From: Vibrio xiamenensis
Lineage (GTDB): Bacteria; Pseudomonadota; Gammaproteobacteria; Enterobacterales; Vibrionaceae
Length of the DNA stretch: 64,000 nt
Assembly (NCBI RefSeq): GCF_900100015.1
Contig: NZ_FNDD01000010.1
Span: forward strand, 82,208-146,207
Direction of reading: 5' to 3'
Below the pieces are notes generated by a model, which did no database searches, had not been told where the DNA came from, and saw only the letters and a list, made by a program, of their open reading frames with translations. Below are positions 45,050 through 54,746 of the stretch, in pieces (within the stretch, counting starts at the first letter, position 1; every line of letters starts with the position of its first letter). The translations under genes were made by a program, and so were the position numbers.

Positions 45050-45858
45050 GCGCGTTGCTCCGTTTGTTGCCAGTGAGCAAAGAGCGCTCGGCACTCTTCA
45101 ATGCTCGAAATTAAGGCGGTGTAATTATTAGCGAGACCATTGCTTGGCCGCGCAATCACAATGCAAGTAATGCCAAGGGCAATGCACGGCTGGACTTTCT
45201 CGCTAAACCCACCCGCGTCGCCAGACTCTTTGGTGATCACCACATCCGGCGCAAGCGTTTGATACAAAGCTAAATTCATCACCTGACTAAACGGCCCTTT
45301 CATGGCGATGATCTGCTCAAGGCCAAAGCCGAGCGCTTCGCACTGGGCGAGTACTTTCGATGTTGGCAACACTCGCACGTACAATTGCTTATCGCTTAGC
45401 CGCTGACGATACTGCGCTAAGTCTTTACTGCCAGTGGTCAGCAACACTTTTTGCTGCTTCTCGGTGACCAATTGGCACGCCTTCTCAAGGCTTGGTGCGC
45501 GCTGCACTAACGGATGATCAAATTGATCAATTTGGCTGCCGCGCTCATAACGAATCACCGGACATTCAATTGGCACGCACACCACCAAGATGGTTTGGCG
45601 CAGCACTTCGGCATACGGGTGCGCGGCGTCAATCACGCAATCAACGCCATAGTTGACGATCCAATTGCGCATCTCACTCACGCCCATACGCCCTAAAATC
45701 AGCCGCGTGGCGACTTGCTTGGAAAAGCTTATCGCCGCTTGCTCCCCTGCGGCGGTCGCCACCGAGAGCGTGTAGTGAATTTGGTGTTGATGCAGCGCCT
45801 GACAAATCGCCAGCGCCTCAGAAGTACCGCCAAACACCAGCACATGGTTGGGTTTCAC
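45046..45858 (-). CDS. cbiJ: Cobalt-precorrin-6A reductase CbiJ
   Basis: NADH-dependent reduction of the macrocycle of cobalt-precorrin-6A. 270 residues: VLVFGGTSEALAICQAL for the dinucleotide, VDCVIDAAHPYAEVL, TTGSKDLAQY and the C-terminal VITKESGDAGGFSEKVQPC, which are CobK/CbiJ signatures. It overlaps the flanking genes by 4 nt on both sides. Confidence 0.94.
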   Translation of the reverse strand: MKPNHVLVFGGTSEALAICQALHQHQIHYTLSVATAAGEQAAISFSKQVATRLILGRMGVSEMRNWIVNYGVDCVIDAAHPYAEVLRQTILVVCVPIECPVIRYERGSQIDQFDHPLVQRAPSLEKACQLVTEKQQKVLLTTGSKDLAQYRQRLSDKQLYVRVLPTSKVLAQCEALGFGLEQIIAMKGPFSQVMNLALYQTLAPDVVITKESGDAGGFSEKVQPCIALGITCIVIARPSNGLANNYTALISSIEECRALFAHWQQTEQRA

Positions 45859-46580
45859 ACTTGGTATCCTCTTGGCGTTACCATCAAACCGTTGTCGACA
45901 TAGGTAGACTGGTTACCCACCACCACCAGAGTGCGCATATCCACCAGCTCAAAATCCATCGCTTCCAACGTGGTCAGCCAGTGCTGCTGTTTGCGCCGAC
46001 CCGCTTCTTTGACGATGCCAACCGGCGTAGTCGGCGCTTTATAGGGCGCCATCAATTCAAATGCGCGGCGCAAATGCCCTTCCCTTCCGCGGCTGCGCGG
46101 ATTGTAAAAACAGATCACAAAATCAGCGTCAGCGGCGGCTTGAATGCGCTTTTCAATCACCGGCCACGGAGTGAGCAAATCGCTTAAACTGATATGACAG
46201 AAATCGTGCATGAGCGGCGCGCCAAGCACTGCACCGGCAGCGATACTGGCGGTCATCCCGGGAATCACTTTCACGTCAACGTACCAATCTTGCTTGCTGA
46301 CCAATTCTAAAATCAGCCCAGCCATGCCGTAAATGCCCGCATCTCCGCTGCTAACCAGTGCCACGGTTTTGCCGTTTTGCGCCAGTTCTAACGCCGCTTG
46401 GCAGCGTTCAAGCTCTTTACACATACCGGTTTTAATCACCGGTTTGTCGCCCACCAAGGCTTTGATCAAATGGGTATAGGTTTTATAACCGACGATCACA
46501 TCCGCTTGCTCGATCGCTTCGCGCGCTTGGTAGGTCATCATGTCAAGCCCACCCGGGCCAATGCCTATCACGTATAACAT
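45855..46580 (-). CDS. cbiH: Cobalt-precorrin-3 C17-methyltransferase CbiH
   Basis: Ring-contracting methyltransferase. 241 residues with LYVIGIGPGGLDMMTYQAREAI, VALVSSGDAGIYGMAGL, KVIPGMTASIAAGAVLGAPLMHDF and CFYNPRSRGREGHL, all CobJ/CbiH hallmarks. No C-terminal ferredoxin or other fusion. It overlaps cbiG by one base. Confidence 0.95.
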   Translation of the reverse strand: MLYVIGIGPGGLDMMTYQAREAIEQADVIVGYKTYTHLIKALVGDKPVIKTGMCKELERCQAALELAQNGKTVALVSSGDAGIYGMAGLILELVSKQDWYVDVKVIPGMTASIAAGAVLGAPLMHDFCHISLSDLLTPWPVIEKRIQAAADADFVICFYNPRSRGREGHLRRAFELMAPYKAPTTPVGIVKEAGRRKQQHWLTTLEAMDFELVDMRTLVVVGNQSTYVDNGLMVTPRGYQV

Positions 46581-47665
46581 TAATTCAGCACTCCTAAGCT
46601 GATGGTGACGCCTTGAGTTTTGAGCGTTTCACCAAGTAATTGACCGCCACTGAGCAGCCAGGCCACCGGCTGCGATACCGAGCCAACCCCAACGGTTTTT
46701 TTGACAAACTCCGAGCTTGGAAAGCGCTCAGCGCTCTGTGCCAATTGCTCCGCGCTATAGAGCGTCAGCGGCACTTGGCACCGTTTGGCAAGCTCAAGTA
46801 ATGCCGGTTCATCTTGCTTGATATCGATACTGCCAAGGCTTGCCACCGCCAGCGGATGCAGATGATGACGCGCCAAATGTTGCTCAAATAGGCTAAGCAG
46901 CACATTTGGTGCGAGTGCTTTGCGACAGCCGACTCCTGCAACGATACGTTTGGGAATCAACTGAAAACTTGGCACCGGCCAATCCGGACGCTCGCCGTTC
47001 ATCGACACATCAATCAAGGCGCTCAAATCGTTGGCAATCGGCTCGTCCGCTGCCACAACGCGCAGACCGCGAATATCGAAGTTGTGAATATCAAACCCCA
47101 GTAGCTCGATAAGGTCAGGGTCAACGTAAATCCCCACCGGCTCACCACTTACCAACAACTGATTAACGGTTTTGGTCGCACGGCGAAAATCGACTAATTC
47201 GGCGCACATCTGGCGCGATAACAGATCCAAACTACAGGTCTGGTTGACATCGGTTGAGGTGGTGATCACCGCGTTAGCCTCTAAAATGTTCGAAACATAA
47301 CGGGTCAGCTCATTGGCGCCGCCAAGATGCCCCGACAGCAAGCTGATGACGTTATGACCTTTTTCATCAATCACCAGCACAGCTGGGTCAGAGAGTTTAT
47401 CGGCCAGCAGCGGCGCGATGGTGCGCACGACAATGCCGCACGCGCCAATCACAATGATCGCGCTATCGCGCATAAACGCTTGAGCAACACTATTTTTGAA
47501 ACTGCCAGCAAAAGCTTCAAAACCTTGGGAAAACGTGCTGTGCGCTAAATATTTCTCGGCGCAGTAACACTTCATCGGCAAATGCCCACGCAGCTGGCTT
47601 GCCAGCTTTTGACCGCCCGGAGTTAAAGTAAACAGCGAGACCGATTCACACCTGACGGTACTCAT
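46580..47665 (-). CDS. cbiG: Cobalt-precorrin-5A hydrolase CbiG
   Basis: Opens the delta-lactone and releases the C20 fragment as acetaldehyde. About 361 residues: N-terminal [16 protein letters not shown] and [15 protein letters not shown], central linker, and C-terminal [16 protein letters not shown] and [19 protein letters not shown]. The start at 47665 gives a length near Salmonella CbiG (351); the frame continues to 47710 inside cbiF. Confidence 0.93.
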   Translation of the reverse strand: MSTVRCESVSLFTLTPGGQKLASQLRGHLPMKCYCAEKYLAHSTFSQGFEAFAGSFKNSVAQAFMRDSAIIVIGACGIVVRTIAPLLADKLSDPAVLVIDEKGHNVISLLSGHLGGANELTRYVSNILEANAVITTSTDVNQTCSLDLLSRQMCAELVDFRRATKTVNQLLVSGEPVGIYVDPDLIELLGFDIHNFDIRGLRVVAADEPIANDLSALIDVSMNGERPDWPVPSFQLIPKRIVAGVGCRKALAPNVLLSLFEQHLARHHLHPLAVASLGSIDIKQDEPALLELAKRCQVPLTLYSAEQLAQSAERFPSSEFVKKTVGVGSVSQPVAWLLSGGQLLGETLKTQGVTISLGVLN

Positions 47666-48416
47666 GACTGAACTCCGCATCGTAAAGTTTGGAATAGTGG
47701 TACTCATCACCTAAAAAGCGTCCGACGAGAATCAGCGCAGTTTTGTTTATGCCCGCCGCTTTCACTTGGTCGGCAATATCACTGAGCGTGCCTTTGACCA
47801 CCTGACACTCAGGCCAGGTCGCTTTGTACACCACCGCAATCGGCGTCTCACGGCAATAGCCGCCTGTGAGCAGCTTATCGACCACCGCATCGATCCCCTG
47901 CACGGAGAGAAAAATCGCCATTGAGGTTTGATGAGCGGCAAAACGTTCGAGCGACTCCAGCTCCGGAGTTGGCGTGCGGCCCGCCATGCGTGTGATGATA
48001 AGACTTTGCGCCACTTCAGGGACGGTATACTCAGCGCCAAGCTCGGCGGCGGCGCCAAGAAACGAAGACACCCCCGCAATACTGCGAAAACCGATGCCCT
48101 GCTTGGCGAGCTCTTCACCTTGTTCACGAATCGACCCATACAGCGCCAGATCACCAGTTTGTAACCGCACTACCAATTTGCCCTCGCGAACACTGCTCAC
48201 CATCAACTCGATGATTTGACCCAAATTGAGCGCCGCGCTATCCACGCACTTAGCGCTGGGTTGGCAATAATCGAGCAGCGCCGGATTAATCAAAGAGCCG
48301 GCATAAATCACCACTTCAGCTTTACTTAGCAATCGGTAACCTTTGAGCGTAATAAGCTCCGGGTCGCCAGGCCCGGCGCCGACAAAGTAGACGTGTGACG
48401 GTGTGAATTCATCCAT
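47646..48416 (-). CDS. cbiF: Cobalt-precorrin-4 C11-methyltransferase CbiF
   Basis: SAM-dependent methyltransferase, 256 residues: [50 protein letters not shown] and [22 protein letters not shown], diagnostic of CobM/CbiF. It overlaps cbiT by 8 nt and cbiG by about 20 nt. Confidence 0.95.
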   Translation of the reverse strand: MDEFTPSHVYFVGAGPGDPELITLKGYRLLSKAEVVIYAGSLINPALLDYCQPSAKCVDSAALNLGQIIELMVSSVREGKLVVRLQTGDLALYGSIREQGEELAKQGIGFRSIAGVSSFLGAAAELGAEYTVPEVAQSLIITRMAGRTPTPELESLERFAAHQTSMAIFLSVQGIDAVVDKLLTGGYCRETPIAVVYKATWPECQVVKGTLSDIADQVKAAGINKTALILVGRFLGDEYHYSKLYDAEFSHEYRQV

Positions 48417-49029
48417 CGGATTGTTCCCCTTGTTTGCTAATGGGCTCGGCTGACGTTTGCGGATCGCGCGGCGTCACTTTTTTGCACGCCACCACAAAGG
48501 TTGGGTTATTGGGTTTGAAGTAATAACTGCTGCCAAGCGGCGTCATTTGCGACACCAAAAGTTGGGTACATTGCAAGCTGGCTACCGAGCACTGACGCAA
48601 ATGGTTAAGCGCTAGATTGAGGTTATCTTGCAGAATAAAGGTCATCACTAAGCGGCCATTTTCCACCAGATGGGCCAGCGCCCAATCCAGCAGTTCGGTT
48701 AACTGGCCGCCGCTGCCGCCGATAAACATCGCATCCACACGACCAGAAAATTCACACGGAGCACTTTGAGGCAAAATATGGATTCGCTCGCAACCAAAGC
48801 GTTTGGCGTTTTCCTCGGTGAGCGCTACCGCGCTCGGCTTTTGCTCGATAGCCAGCACATTTAAGTTGGGATAGCGCAGCGCCGCCTCCACCGCCACACT
48901 GCCCGAGCCAGAGCCGACATCAACAAAGCGTCCGGCGGCGTTGAGCTCTAATCGGTCAAGCACTACCGCTCGCACTTCTTGTTTGGTCATCGGCACCCCA
49001 TCGGCGCGCAGAAAATCACTGTCTTTCAT
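48409..49029 (-). CDS. cbiT: Cobalt-precorrin-6B C15-methyltransferase (decarboxylating) CbiT
   Basis: Methylates C15 and decarboxylates the C12 acetate side chain. 206 residues, Rossmann methyltransferase: [33 protein letters not shown] for SAM binding, and [19 protein letters not shown] separate gene, not fused to cbiE as in CobL. It overlaps cbiE by 14 nt. Confidence 0.95.
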   Translation of the reverse strand: MKDSDFLRADGVPMTKQEVRAVVLDRLELNAAGRFVDVGSGSGSVAVEAALRYPNLNVLAIEQKPSAVALTEENAKRFGCERIHILPQSAPCEFSGRVDAMFIGGSGGQLTELLDWALAHLVENGRLVMTFILQDNLNLALNHLRQCSVASLQCTQLLVSQMTPLGSSYYFKPNNPTFVVACKKVTPRDPQTSAEPISKQGEQSDG

Positions 49030-49621
49030 TAAGGATCACCACCACGTTCATGTCATATTCCATCTCCACCTTATGCGGCGGCACAATTGAAATGCGCTGA
49101 TCGGCGTAGCCAAGGCGCTCGCCGATGATAAAAGTGCAGCGTAAATCGCGAATCATCGCCTGCTGAGCAAGTTGGTAAGGGCCGATGGACTTATCAGTCA
49201 CCAGTGCCACTTTGGAATGCGCAAACAGAAAATCGAAATTCGGCTGTTTGCCATGGCTGCTGGTAATAAATACATCGTTCATCGCCAAGCCCAACTCTGA
49301 AAACAGCAGTTGCACCGAACTGATGCCGGGCAAACACTCGCGATACCCAGGCTCAATGGCATCCGCGATGCATTTGCCAATACCAAACAGCATGGGATCG
49401 CCCGATGCCAACACCGCGACGCGCCGCCTTTTGTTACAACGTAACCAATCAAGCATTAAATCGATGCTGCCAGACATTTCCATTCGCTCGCCGATGAAGT
49501 CTGGAAACAGCGCCAGCAGACGCGGCCAGCCAACTAAAAATTCAGCGCGGTCAATGGCATTTTCCGCCTGACGGGTCAGCATCATGCGACTGCCTGGGCC
49601 AGTGCCAATCACACTAATCAT
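49016..49621 (-). CDS. cbiE: Cobalt-precorrin-7 C5-methyltransferase CbiE
   Basis: SAM-dependent methyltransferase, 201 residues: [59 protein letters not shown] and [10 protein letters not shown], the CbiE pattern. It lies directly downstream of cbiD with an 8-nt overlap. Confidence 0.95.
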   Translation of the reverse strand: MISVIGTGPGSRMMLTRQAENAIDRAEFLVGWPRLLALFPDFIGERMEMSGSIDLMLDWLRCNKRRRVAVLASGDPMLFGIGKCIADAIEPGYRECLPGISSVQLLFSELGLAMNDVFITSSHGKQPNFDFLFAHSKVALVTDKSIGPYQLAQQAMIRDLRCTFIIGERLGYADQRISIVPPHKVEMEYDMNVVVILNERQ

Positions 49622-50816
49622 TGCGACTCTCCTTTGCTTGTTTGCTGTTATTTGTCGAGCACAAAAAATCGGTTTGAATGTCGGCTATTGGGCGGTTACT
49701 TCCCAAAACCTCACCTTGCATAGAAAACAGCACCACATCGCAATTAAGCGGTTTATCCGCGTACTTAAGCATTTGCTGAACTCGAAGCTCGGCCTGCTTG
49801 GCGATGTTTGAGTACGCCACTTGAAAGCCCGCTTGGTCTATCAGTTCAAGTGCCTCTTCGGTTGAAACGCAGTGATAGACCTGCTTGAGTAACTCATGGG
49901 GCGCATTTAGTAGCGCTAAATGCGTTACCAGAGTTTCCATCCGCCCGTCCGCGATATGTGAGTGGGTGTGAAATACCCCAGCCGCGACTTTCACCAATTT
50001 GCCGATATGACCAGCCAATACCACCTGACCAAAGCCGAGCCGCTGCGCTTCTTGCAACATGTAACCGACGAAGTTGCTCATGGTCACCAGCGCGTTAGTT
50101 GGCAACGACAGTTGCTGCTCAACAAAACGTTCGCCATGATTGCCCGGCACCATAATCACTTGCTCAAAGCCGCTGGCACGTTTCTGCTCAAGCTCAATGG
50201 CCAGCGAGCGCTTCCAGCTCTCTTCAGACATCGGCGTCACTATGCCTGTGGTGCCAATGATCGAGATGCCACCTTGAATACCCAGCCGTGCGTTATAAGT
50301 GCGTTTGGCGCGCTCTGCGCCTTGTGGAGCAAAGATCTCTACGCGCGCGCCAAGCTGCGGACCAATCGCCTCTCTCACCGCTTGGGTAATGGTGTGACGC
50401 GGCGTTTTGTTAATCGCAGCTTCGCCGACCTCAAGACCGATGCCTTTGCGCGTCACCACACCAATGCCAACCCCGCCCTCAATCAAAATATCGCACTCTC
50501 TTGGCAACAAACTGACTTTGGCAAAAATCAGCATGCCGTGAGTGGCATCGACATCATCACCGCCATCTTTACGCACCGCAGCGATAGCTTGGCTGGGTTC
50601 GACGCTGACTTGCTCAACCGCTAATTGCAGCTCGATTCCCGATGGCGTCACGATCGAAACTTGATGAATCGCTTGTTGACGCATCACCATCAGCGCCGCC
50701 ACTTTCGCCGCAGCCGTAGCGCACGAACCTGTGGTATAACCTTTGCGATACGCTTTACCGCGATGCCACACCAACTGCTCGGCTGGGTTAATTGAACTTT
50801 CCATCTCACTGCCCAT
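49614..50816 (-). CDS. cbiD: Cobalt-precorrin-5B C1-methyltransferase CbiD
   Basis: Methylates C1 in the anaerobic route. 400 residues: [54 protein letters not shown] and [16 protein letters not shown], all CbiD signatures. The length exceeds Salmonella CbiD (379) because of extra residues at both termini. The ATG at 50816 follows AAGG by six bases. Confidence 0.95.
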   Translation of the reverse strand: MGSEMESSINPAEQLVWHRGKAYRKGYTTGSCATAAAKVAALMVMRQQAIHQVSIVTPSGIELQLAVEQVSVEPSQAIAAVRKDGGDDVDATHGMLIFAKVSLLPRECDILIEGGVGIGVVTRKGIGLEVGEAAINKTPRHTITQAVREAIGPQLGARVEIFAPQGAERAKRTYNARLGIQGGISIIGTTGIVTPMSEESWKRSLAIELEQKRASGFEQVIMVPGNHGERFVEQQLSLPTNALVTMSNFVGYMLQEAQRLGFGQVVLAGHIGKLVKVAAGVFHTHSHIADGRMETLVTHLALLNAPHELLKQVYHCVSTEEALELIDQAGFQVAYSNIAKQAELRVQQMLKYADKPLNCDVVLFSMQGEVLGSNRPIADIQTDFLCSTNNSKQAKESRND

Positions 50817-50827
50817 GGCTGACCTTG

Positions 50828-51529
50828 CTACTGCGGCGCTTGGCTGGCGTCAGCAGTATTCGCAGCATCGGTGTTTATCGCGTTGGTCGTGACATCGCGC
50901 GCATCACGCATCGCATACAACACCGCATTGACGATCGCCGCGGCAACATTGCTGCCGCCCTTGCGCCCTAGCGCAGTGATAAAGTGAAAGTCACTGTCAT
51001 ACAGTGCCTGTTTTGATTCTGCGGCGCCAACAAACCCAACCGGTACACCAATCACCAACGGCTTAGGGTTGGGATTGGCACTTAACAGTTGAAACAGCGC
51101 AGTTGGCGCATTGCCAAAGACAAACAGTTTTTCTCCCGGTTCGCTAAGCGCCTTATCCACCGCCGCCATTGAACGCGTGATTCCGCGCGCTTTGGCCTGC
51201 TTTGCCACGTCAAGGTCGGCGATATAACAGCGCACCTCAACGCCAAATTCAGCCAGCAAACGTTTATTGATGCCCGACAGCGCCATGGTGGTGTCGGTAT
51301 ACAGCGTGCAGCCGCGACTCAAGGCGGCTTGCAACATCTCAAGCATCGCAGGCGAAAAGCGCATAATGGTTAACCAATCAAAATCGGCAGTGGTGTGAAT
51401 GGCGCGGGTGACGATTTTCTTTTCCAATTCACTGCCAAATTGGTGCTCGGGATAATCGCTCGCCAAAATGTCATCGATGATCTCAAAGCTGGTCGCTTCA
51501 ATATGCTGCGGCTGCTGAATAAAACTCAT
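50828..51529 (-). CDS. cbiC: Cobalt-precorrin-8 methylmutase CbiC
   Basis: Shifts the C11 methyl to C12 to give cobyrinate. 233 residues: [12 protein letters not shown] with the catalytic His (H-T-T), [14 protein letters not shown], and [18 protein letters not shown]. The C-terminal tail ([18 protein letters not shown]) is a low-complexity extension beyond the usual ~210 residues. Ribosome-binding site GGAG is six bases upstream. It follows cbiB after 194 bp. Confidence 0.95.
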   Translation of the reverse strand: MSFIQQPQHIEATSFEIIDDILASDYPEHQFGSELEKKIVTRAIHTTADFDWLTIMRFSPAMLEMLQAALSRGCTLYTDTTMALSGINKRLLAEFGVEVRCYIADLDVAKQAKARGITRSMAAVDKALSEPGEKLFVFGNAPTALFQLLSANPNPKPLVIGVPVGFVGAAESKQALYDSDFHFITALGRKGGSNVAAAIVNAVLYAMRDARDVTTNAINTDAANTADASQAPQ

Positions 51530-51641
51530 ATCGGGCTCCTGCCACCTAAATATTTGCCGGTAATGTCGATGCTTATTGGTGGAATAAGCGACTGTGAGAT
51601 AAGCGTTTAAGCGTACGAATCACCAAAGTCGGCTCGGCGCT

Positions 51642-51741
51642 ACGACTTGCTCATGAAGAAAATCGGCTCATGACGACAATCTGCTGACAACGAAAATCCG
51701 CTCAAAACTAAAATTTGCTAACACTAAAATTTGCTAACACA
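51642..51741. repeat. Degenerate 16-17 bp tandem repeats at the cbiB 3' end
   Basis: Six adjacent units: ACGACTTGCTCATGAAG (51642), AAAATCGGCTCATGACG (51659), ACAATCTGCTGACAACG (51676), AAAATCCGCTCAAAACT (51693), AAAATTTGCTAACACT (51710) and AAAATTTGCTAACACA (51726). The last two differ only at the final base. The cbiB stop codon (51724-51726) lies at the junction of units 5 and 6, so the array extends from the coding end into the cbiB-cbiC gap. Confidence 0.75.
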
Positions 51742-52683
51742 TAGAAAACCTGCGCTAAACAGCGCCAATGCCATTAGCGATGCGACCCACATAGTGCGAG
51801 TGGCGAGCAAAATATCGGCAGGCTGCAAGCTGCGTTTGGCATCACCCAGCCAAGGCTTTTCGACCCACTCGCCAAAATAATAATTTGGCCCGCCAAGGCG
51901 CACCCCAAGCGCGCCCGCAACGGTGGCTTCCGGCCAGCCGCTGTTGGGGCTGGCATGTTGACGGCGATCGCGCCAACCGATAGTCAGCGCGCTACGCGGA
52001 CTTCCCCCTGCGAAACCACTCGCTATCGCCATCAACAACCAGCTTATTCTTGCTGGAATCCAATTCGCCACATCGTCCAATTTGGCCGCCACACAACCGA
52101 GCTGCCGATAGCGCGCGTTGTGATAACCGACCATCGAATCCAGAGTGTTGACCGCCTTGTAGGCCATCGCCAAAGGCACGCCGCCGATAAACAGGTAAAA
52201 CAGCGGCGCAATCACGCCGTCGACGGTGTTTTCCGCCACGGTTTCAATCGTAGCGCGAGTCATCGCCTCGCTGTCTAAACGTTCGGTGTCACGGCCAACA
52301 ATCATCGATAGTTGATATCTCGCCTGCGACAAATCACCACACAGCAGCGGCACCATCACTGCCAGCGCCGCATCATTGAGCGAACGGGTGGCAAGCACGG
52401 TGTAAGCCATCCAAAGTTCCACCAGCGCGCCAATCGCACTGTGCCACTGATAAGCAAGGCTAAGCACACACCAACTCAATGCTGCACTGGCGCCAACCAC
52501 CGCTAGCCAAAGCACTGCCCCCGCCAAGTAAAGGGCATCTGGCGTTTTGGCGCGGCGGCGCAATACCCGTTCAAGGCCAGAAATAGCGTGCCCCATGACG
52601 CGCACTGGATGCGGCCACGTCGGCGGATCACCCACAGTAAAATCGAGAAAAAAAGCACTGATATACAGATATAAGCTCAGCAT
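51724..52683 (-). CDS. cbiB: Adenosylcobinamide-phosphate synthase CbiB
   Basis: Attaches (R)-1-amino-2-propanol-O-phosphate to cobyric acid. The 319-residue inner-membrane protein: FFLDFTVGDPPTWPHPVRVMGHAI, VAENTVDGVIAPLFYLFIGGVPLAMAYKAVNTLDSMVGY and ASPNSGWPEATVAGALGVRLGGPNYYFGE, the CbiB/CobD signatures. Ribosome-binding site GGGAG before the ATG. First gene of the operon, behind a riboswitch; Salmonella has cbiA ahead of cbiB, but here there is none. Confidence 0.96.
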   Translation of the reverse strand: MLSLYLYISAFFLDFTVGDPPTWPHPVRVMGHAISGLERVLRRRAKTPDALYLAGAVLWLAVVGASAALSWCVLSLAYQWHSAIGALVELWMAYTVLATRSLNDAALAVMVPLLCGDLSQARYQLSMIVGRDTERLDSEAMTRATIETVAENTVDGVIAPLFYLFIGGVPLAMAYKAVNTLDSMVGYHNARYRQLGCVAAKLDDVANWIPARISWLLMAIASGFAGGSPRSALTIGWRDRRQHASPNSGWPEATVAGALGVRLGGPNYYFGEWVEKPWLGDAKRSLQPADILLATRTMWVASLMALALFSAGFLCVSKF

Positions 52684-52888
52684 GCTGTTCTCCCGCTTAA
52701 GGCAACAACAGACAAGCTCAACGCTTGAAACACATTGTGAAGTGTTAAATGGTCAACGGAACGCACTCTTGGCATGGTCCACCTCGCGTTTTATCACTTC
52801 GAAAGTCGCGCACGGAAGATGGCACCTCTCTGCCAAGGCTAGAGAAATGGACTCCCGCTCACTTCCCACCGAAGGAGCTTATGGGGCG
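52684..52888 (-). other. Long leader between the cobalamin aptamer and cbiB
   Basis: 205 nt of untranslated leader should hold the expression platform. I find no U-tract terminator. A small stem TGGCA / TGCCA with loop GAGAGG occurs midway (on the minus strand), and AACAC/GTGTT lies near 52735. Control could be translational or Rho-dependent. Confidence 0.5.
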
Positions 52889-53053
52889 GTATTGACTCGT
52901 CTTCTGGCTTAGCCTCACCCTTCTTGATCCCTTCCCGTAAACACAGTGGTGTAATCAAGTCGTCAGCATTACAGCAGCGGGGGCTGCGGAGGAATCACAC
53001 CTCACTTCCGATGCTCAAACACGGCATATTCCGCATTAAGAGCACATCAATAC
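52889..53053 (-). promoter_or_regulatory. Cobalamin riboswitch (AdoCbl aptamer)
   Basis: Read on the minus strand, the leader carries the B12 box AAGCCAGAAGACG (52898-52910), the conserved core CACTGTGTTTACGGGAAGG, and the kissing-loop arm GATTCCTCCGCAGCCCCCGC-TGCTGTAA. A closing P1 helix pairs GTATTGA (53047-53053) with TCAATAC (52889-52895). These are the invariant elements of the class I cobalamin riboswitch. It should lower expression of the whole cbi operon when coenzyme B12 is plentiful. Confidence 0.95.
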
Positions 53054-53411
53054 TCAAACCGAAAATTTTTCATCGACAGGTCGCCTTAATCGGTGACCTT
53101 AATTTGGGTTAATATCCTTACTATAAACATTTAAGCGATAATTTCTGGTGACAATAAAACAAATGGTGGTGACTTTTTTCACTTTAATGGTAAAAAATTG
53201 CCATCAAAAATTAAAAACCAAACAAATTCACACAGATAGTTTATTTATCACCAAAACAACAATGGTAAATTATTGCGCTTTCCAATTATTTATTTTTGTT
53301 AAGTTGAGCAAATTTTTATAATTCGCATGCTGGTGTTTTTTACACAATAAATTTGCACAAATAGAAGTAAGTTAATAAATAAATGGAATTGAAAATAAGT
53401 TGTGAATAGAT
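53054..53411 (-). promoter_or_regulatory. Upstream region of the cobalamin operon, with repeats
   Basis: AT-rich and without a gene. It should hold the cbi promoter. Two related 17-mers, AATGGTAAAAAATTGCC (53186-53202) and AATGGTAAATTATTGCG (53261-53277), match at 14 of 17 positions 75 bp apart and are candidate sites for PocR or another activator. No clear -35/-10 pair was identified. Confidence 0.45.
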
Positions 53412-54323
53412 TTATTCAAATAGCACTTCGCCACGATAATGCGCATCACGAAATTCTTGTGGTGTCATTTCGCATATTTTACGAAACACTTTGCAAAAAT
53501 AACTGGTCTGCGAAAAGCCAAGATTTTTAGCGATAATCGCGATCGGTAAATCGCTATTGGTGAGCATTTTCTGCGCGTGCATCATGCGGTGTTTATTGAG
53601 ATAAGCGTTAAAGCCTATCCCTTGCTGCTTTTTGAATAATTTAGAGAAATAGTAAGGACTTAGGTAGACATGTGAGGCCACATCTTCAAGCTTAATGTCA
53701 TCGCAAAAGTGGTTGTCGATATAGCGCAGTGCCTTTTTGATTTTGTGGTCGTTGCTGCTTGAAGTGTGGAGAACTTTAGGCTCGTGTTCGGTGTCGGTGG
53801 CGTCGATCACCATCAAATTAATGTGTTTACGAATGCAGTTATCAACGATCAGTTTCAGTAGCTCTGCCGAGGCTTCGACTTTCTTAAAATCGACCACAGG
53901 TATATCTTGATAATACTTATTAAGCTCCTGATTTTTAGCCCAATCTTGATGAAACTCGAGAATATCTTGTAGCGAATCGGCTTGATCTTCCACCAACCGT
54001 ACTTGGCCACACAGCACAAAGCCGACCAAATGGCCTTCAATGATCATTGGAATCGAAAAATCGGTAAGCCCAGCGTGACAGCGATAAACGCACGGCTTGT
54101 TATCGGTTGAGGCTTTTAACCCACCGCGTCGATCACTCAGCATGCATTGCTGATAAAGCTTAGGATCTTGGCGTACTTTCTGGCAAAACGTGGAAAAATT
54201 AAATCGCTCAGAAATCTCTTCTCCGTGGATATTGACCACAACCACCGCCATTTCGGTCGCCCGTGCAAAGTCCGCCGCTATTTTTCTAATTAAAGCGGAA
54301 TCTAATGAGCTAACAGTAGTCAT
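53412..54323 (-). CDS. pocR: PocR-type AraC-family regulator of pdu and cob genes
   Basis: Activator that in Salmonella responds to 1,2-propanediol and turns on both pdu and cob operons. 303 residues: N-terminal PocR sensory domain (~1-170, with C47, C60, C78 and C82 in FSTFCQKV, QQCMLSD and PCVYRCHAGLTDF) and a C-terminal AraC helix-turn-helix pair (~200-300, IKLEDVASHVYLSPYYFSKLFKKQ; IAIIAKNLGFSQTSYFCKVFRK). It lies between the cob operon and the pdu genes, the same place as in Salmonella. Confidence 0.93.
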   Translation of the reverse strand: MTTVSSLDSALIRKIAADFARATEMAVVVVNIHGEEISERFNFSTFCQKVRQDPKLYQQCMLSDRRGGLKASTDNKPCVYRCHAGLTDFSIPMIIEGHLVGFVLCGQVRLVEDQADSLQDILEFHQDWAKNQELNKYYQDIPVVDFKKVEASAELLKLIVDNCIRKHINLMVIDATDTEHEPKVLHTSSSNDHKIKKALRYIDNHFCDDIKLEDVASHVYLSPYYFSKLFKKQQGIGFNAYLNKHRMMHAQKMLTNSDLPIAIIAKNLGFSQTSYFCKVFRKICEMTPQEFRDAHYRGEVLFE

Positions 54324-54665
54324 AGTTACCTTCTTACATGGTTTTTAGAATAATAAATTATAGGGTATAAAAAATGTGACCGCCTAGCTTACAACACGTT
54401 ATAACATTTAAAACCTTGAGATTAAGTGATCGATTAATCATTATAAATTTATTTTTTAGTGTGCAATTAATCAATATAAAACCTTCATACTTTAGATATA
54501 TTTCTCCCAATTAATTTTCATTAAATACTTTTATTTATTCAGCAAGCAGTTACATATTCCAAGATCACCTTGTTAGCGTTTATTTTACGCTTTGTTATAA
54601 AGTTAGCTGTTTAAATGAATATTCGCTCTAAGCCAAAAACTTATTATGGGAAAATATTCTAAAGC
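54324..54665 (-). promoter_or_regulatory. pocR upstream region with a direct repeat
   Basis: About 340 bp of AT-rich DNA without a gene. ATTAATCATTATAAA (54433-54447) and ATTAATCAATATAAA (54466-54480) are 14/15 identical, 33 bp apart, hence on the same helix face. They are candidate sites for autoregulation or for a global regulator. Confidence 0.45.
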
Positions 54666-54696
54666 AAAAAAAGCGCCCTTAATGAGCGCTTTTGCC
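54665..54696 (-). terminator. Terminator of the pduF-gldA transcript
   Basis: Stem AAGCGC / GCGCTT with an 8-9 nt loop (54671-54692), followed on the minus strand by TTTTTTTGC. It lies about 55 bp past the glycerol dehydrogenase stop. Confidence 0.75.
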
Positions 54697-54746
54697 ACTA
54701 AGCCGCAACACAAGATTGCGAGCTTAAGCTCCCCCCGCAGCGAAGC

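Noticed and set aside
49962..50624. 220-codon plus-strand open frame inside cbiD
   Set aside because: It lies wholly antisense within cbiD; composition is the mirror of a GC-biased gene (rich in His, Arg and Gln).
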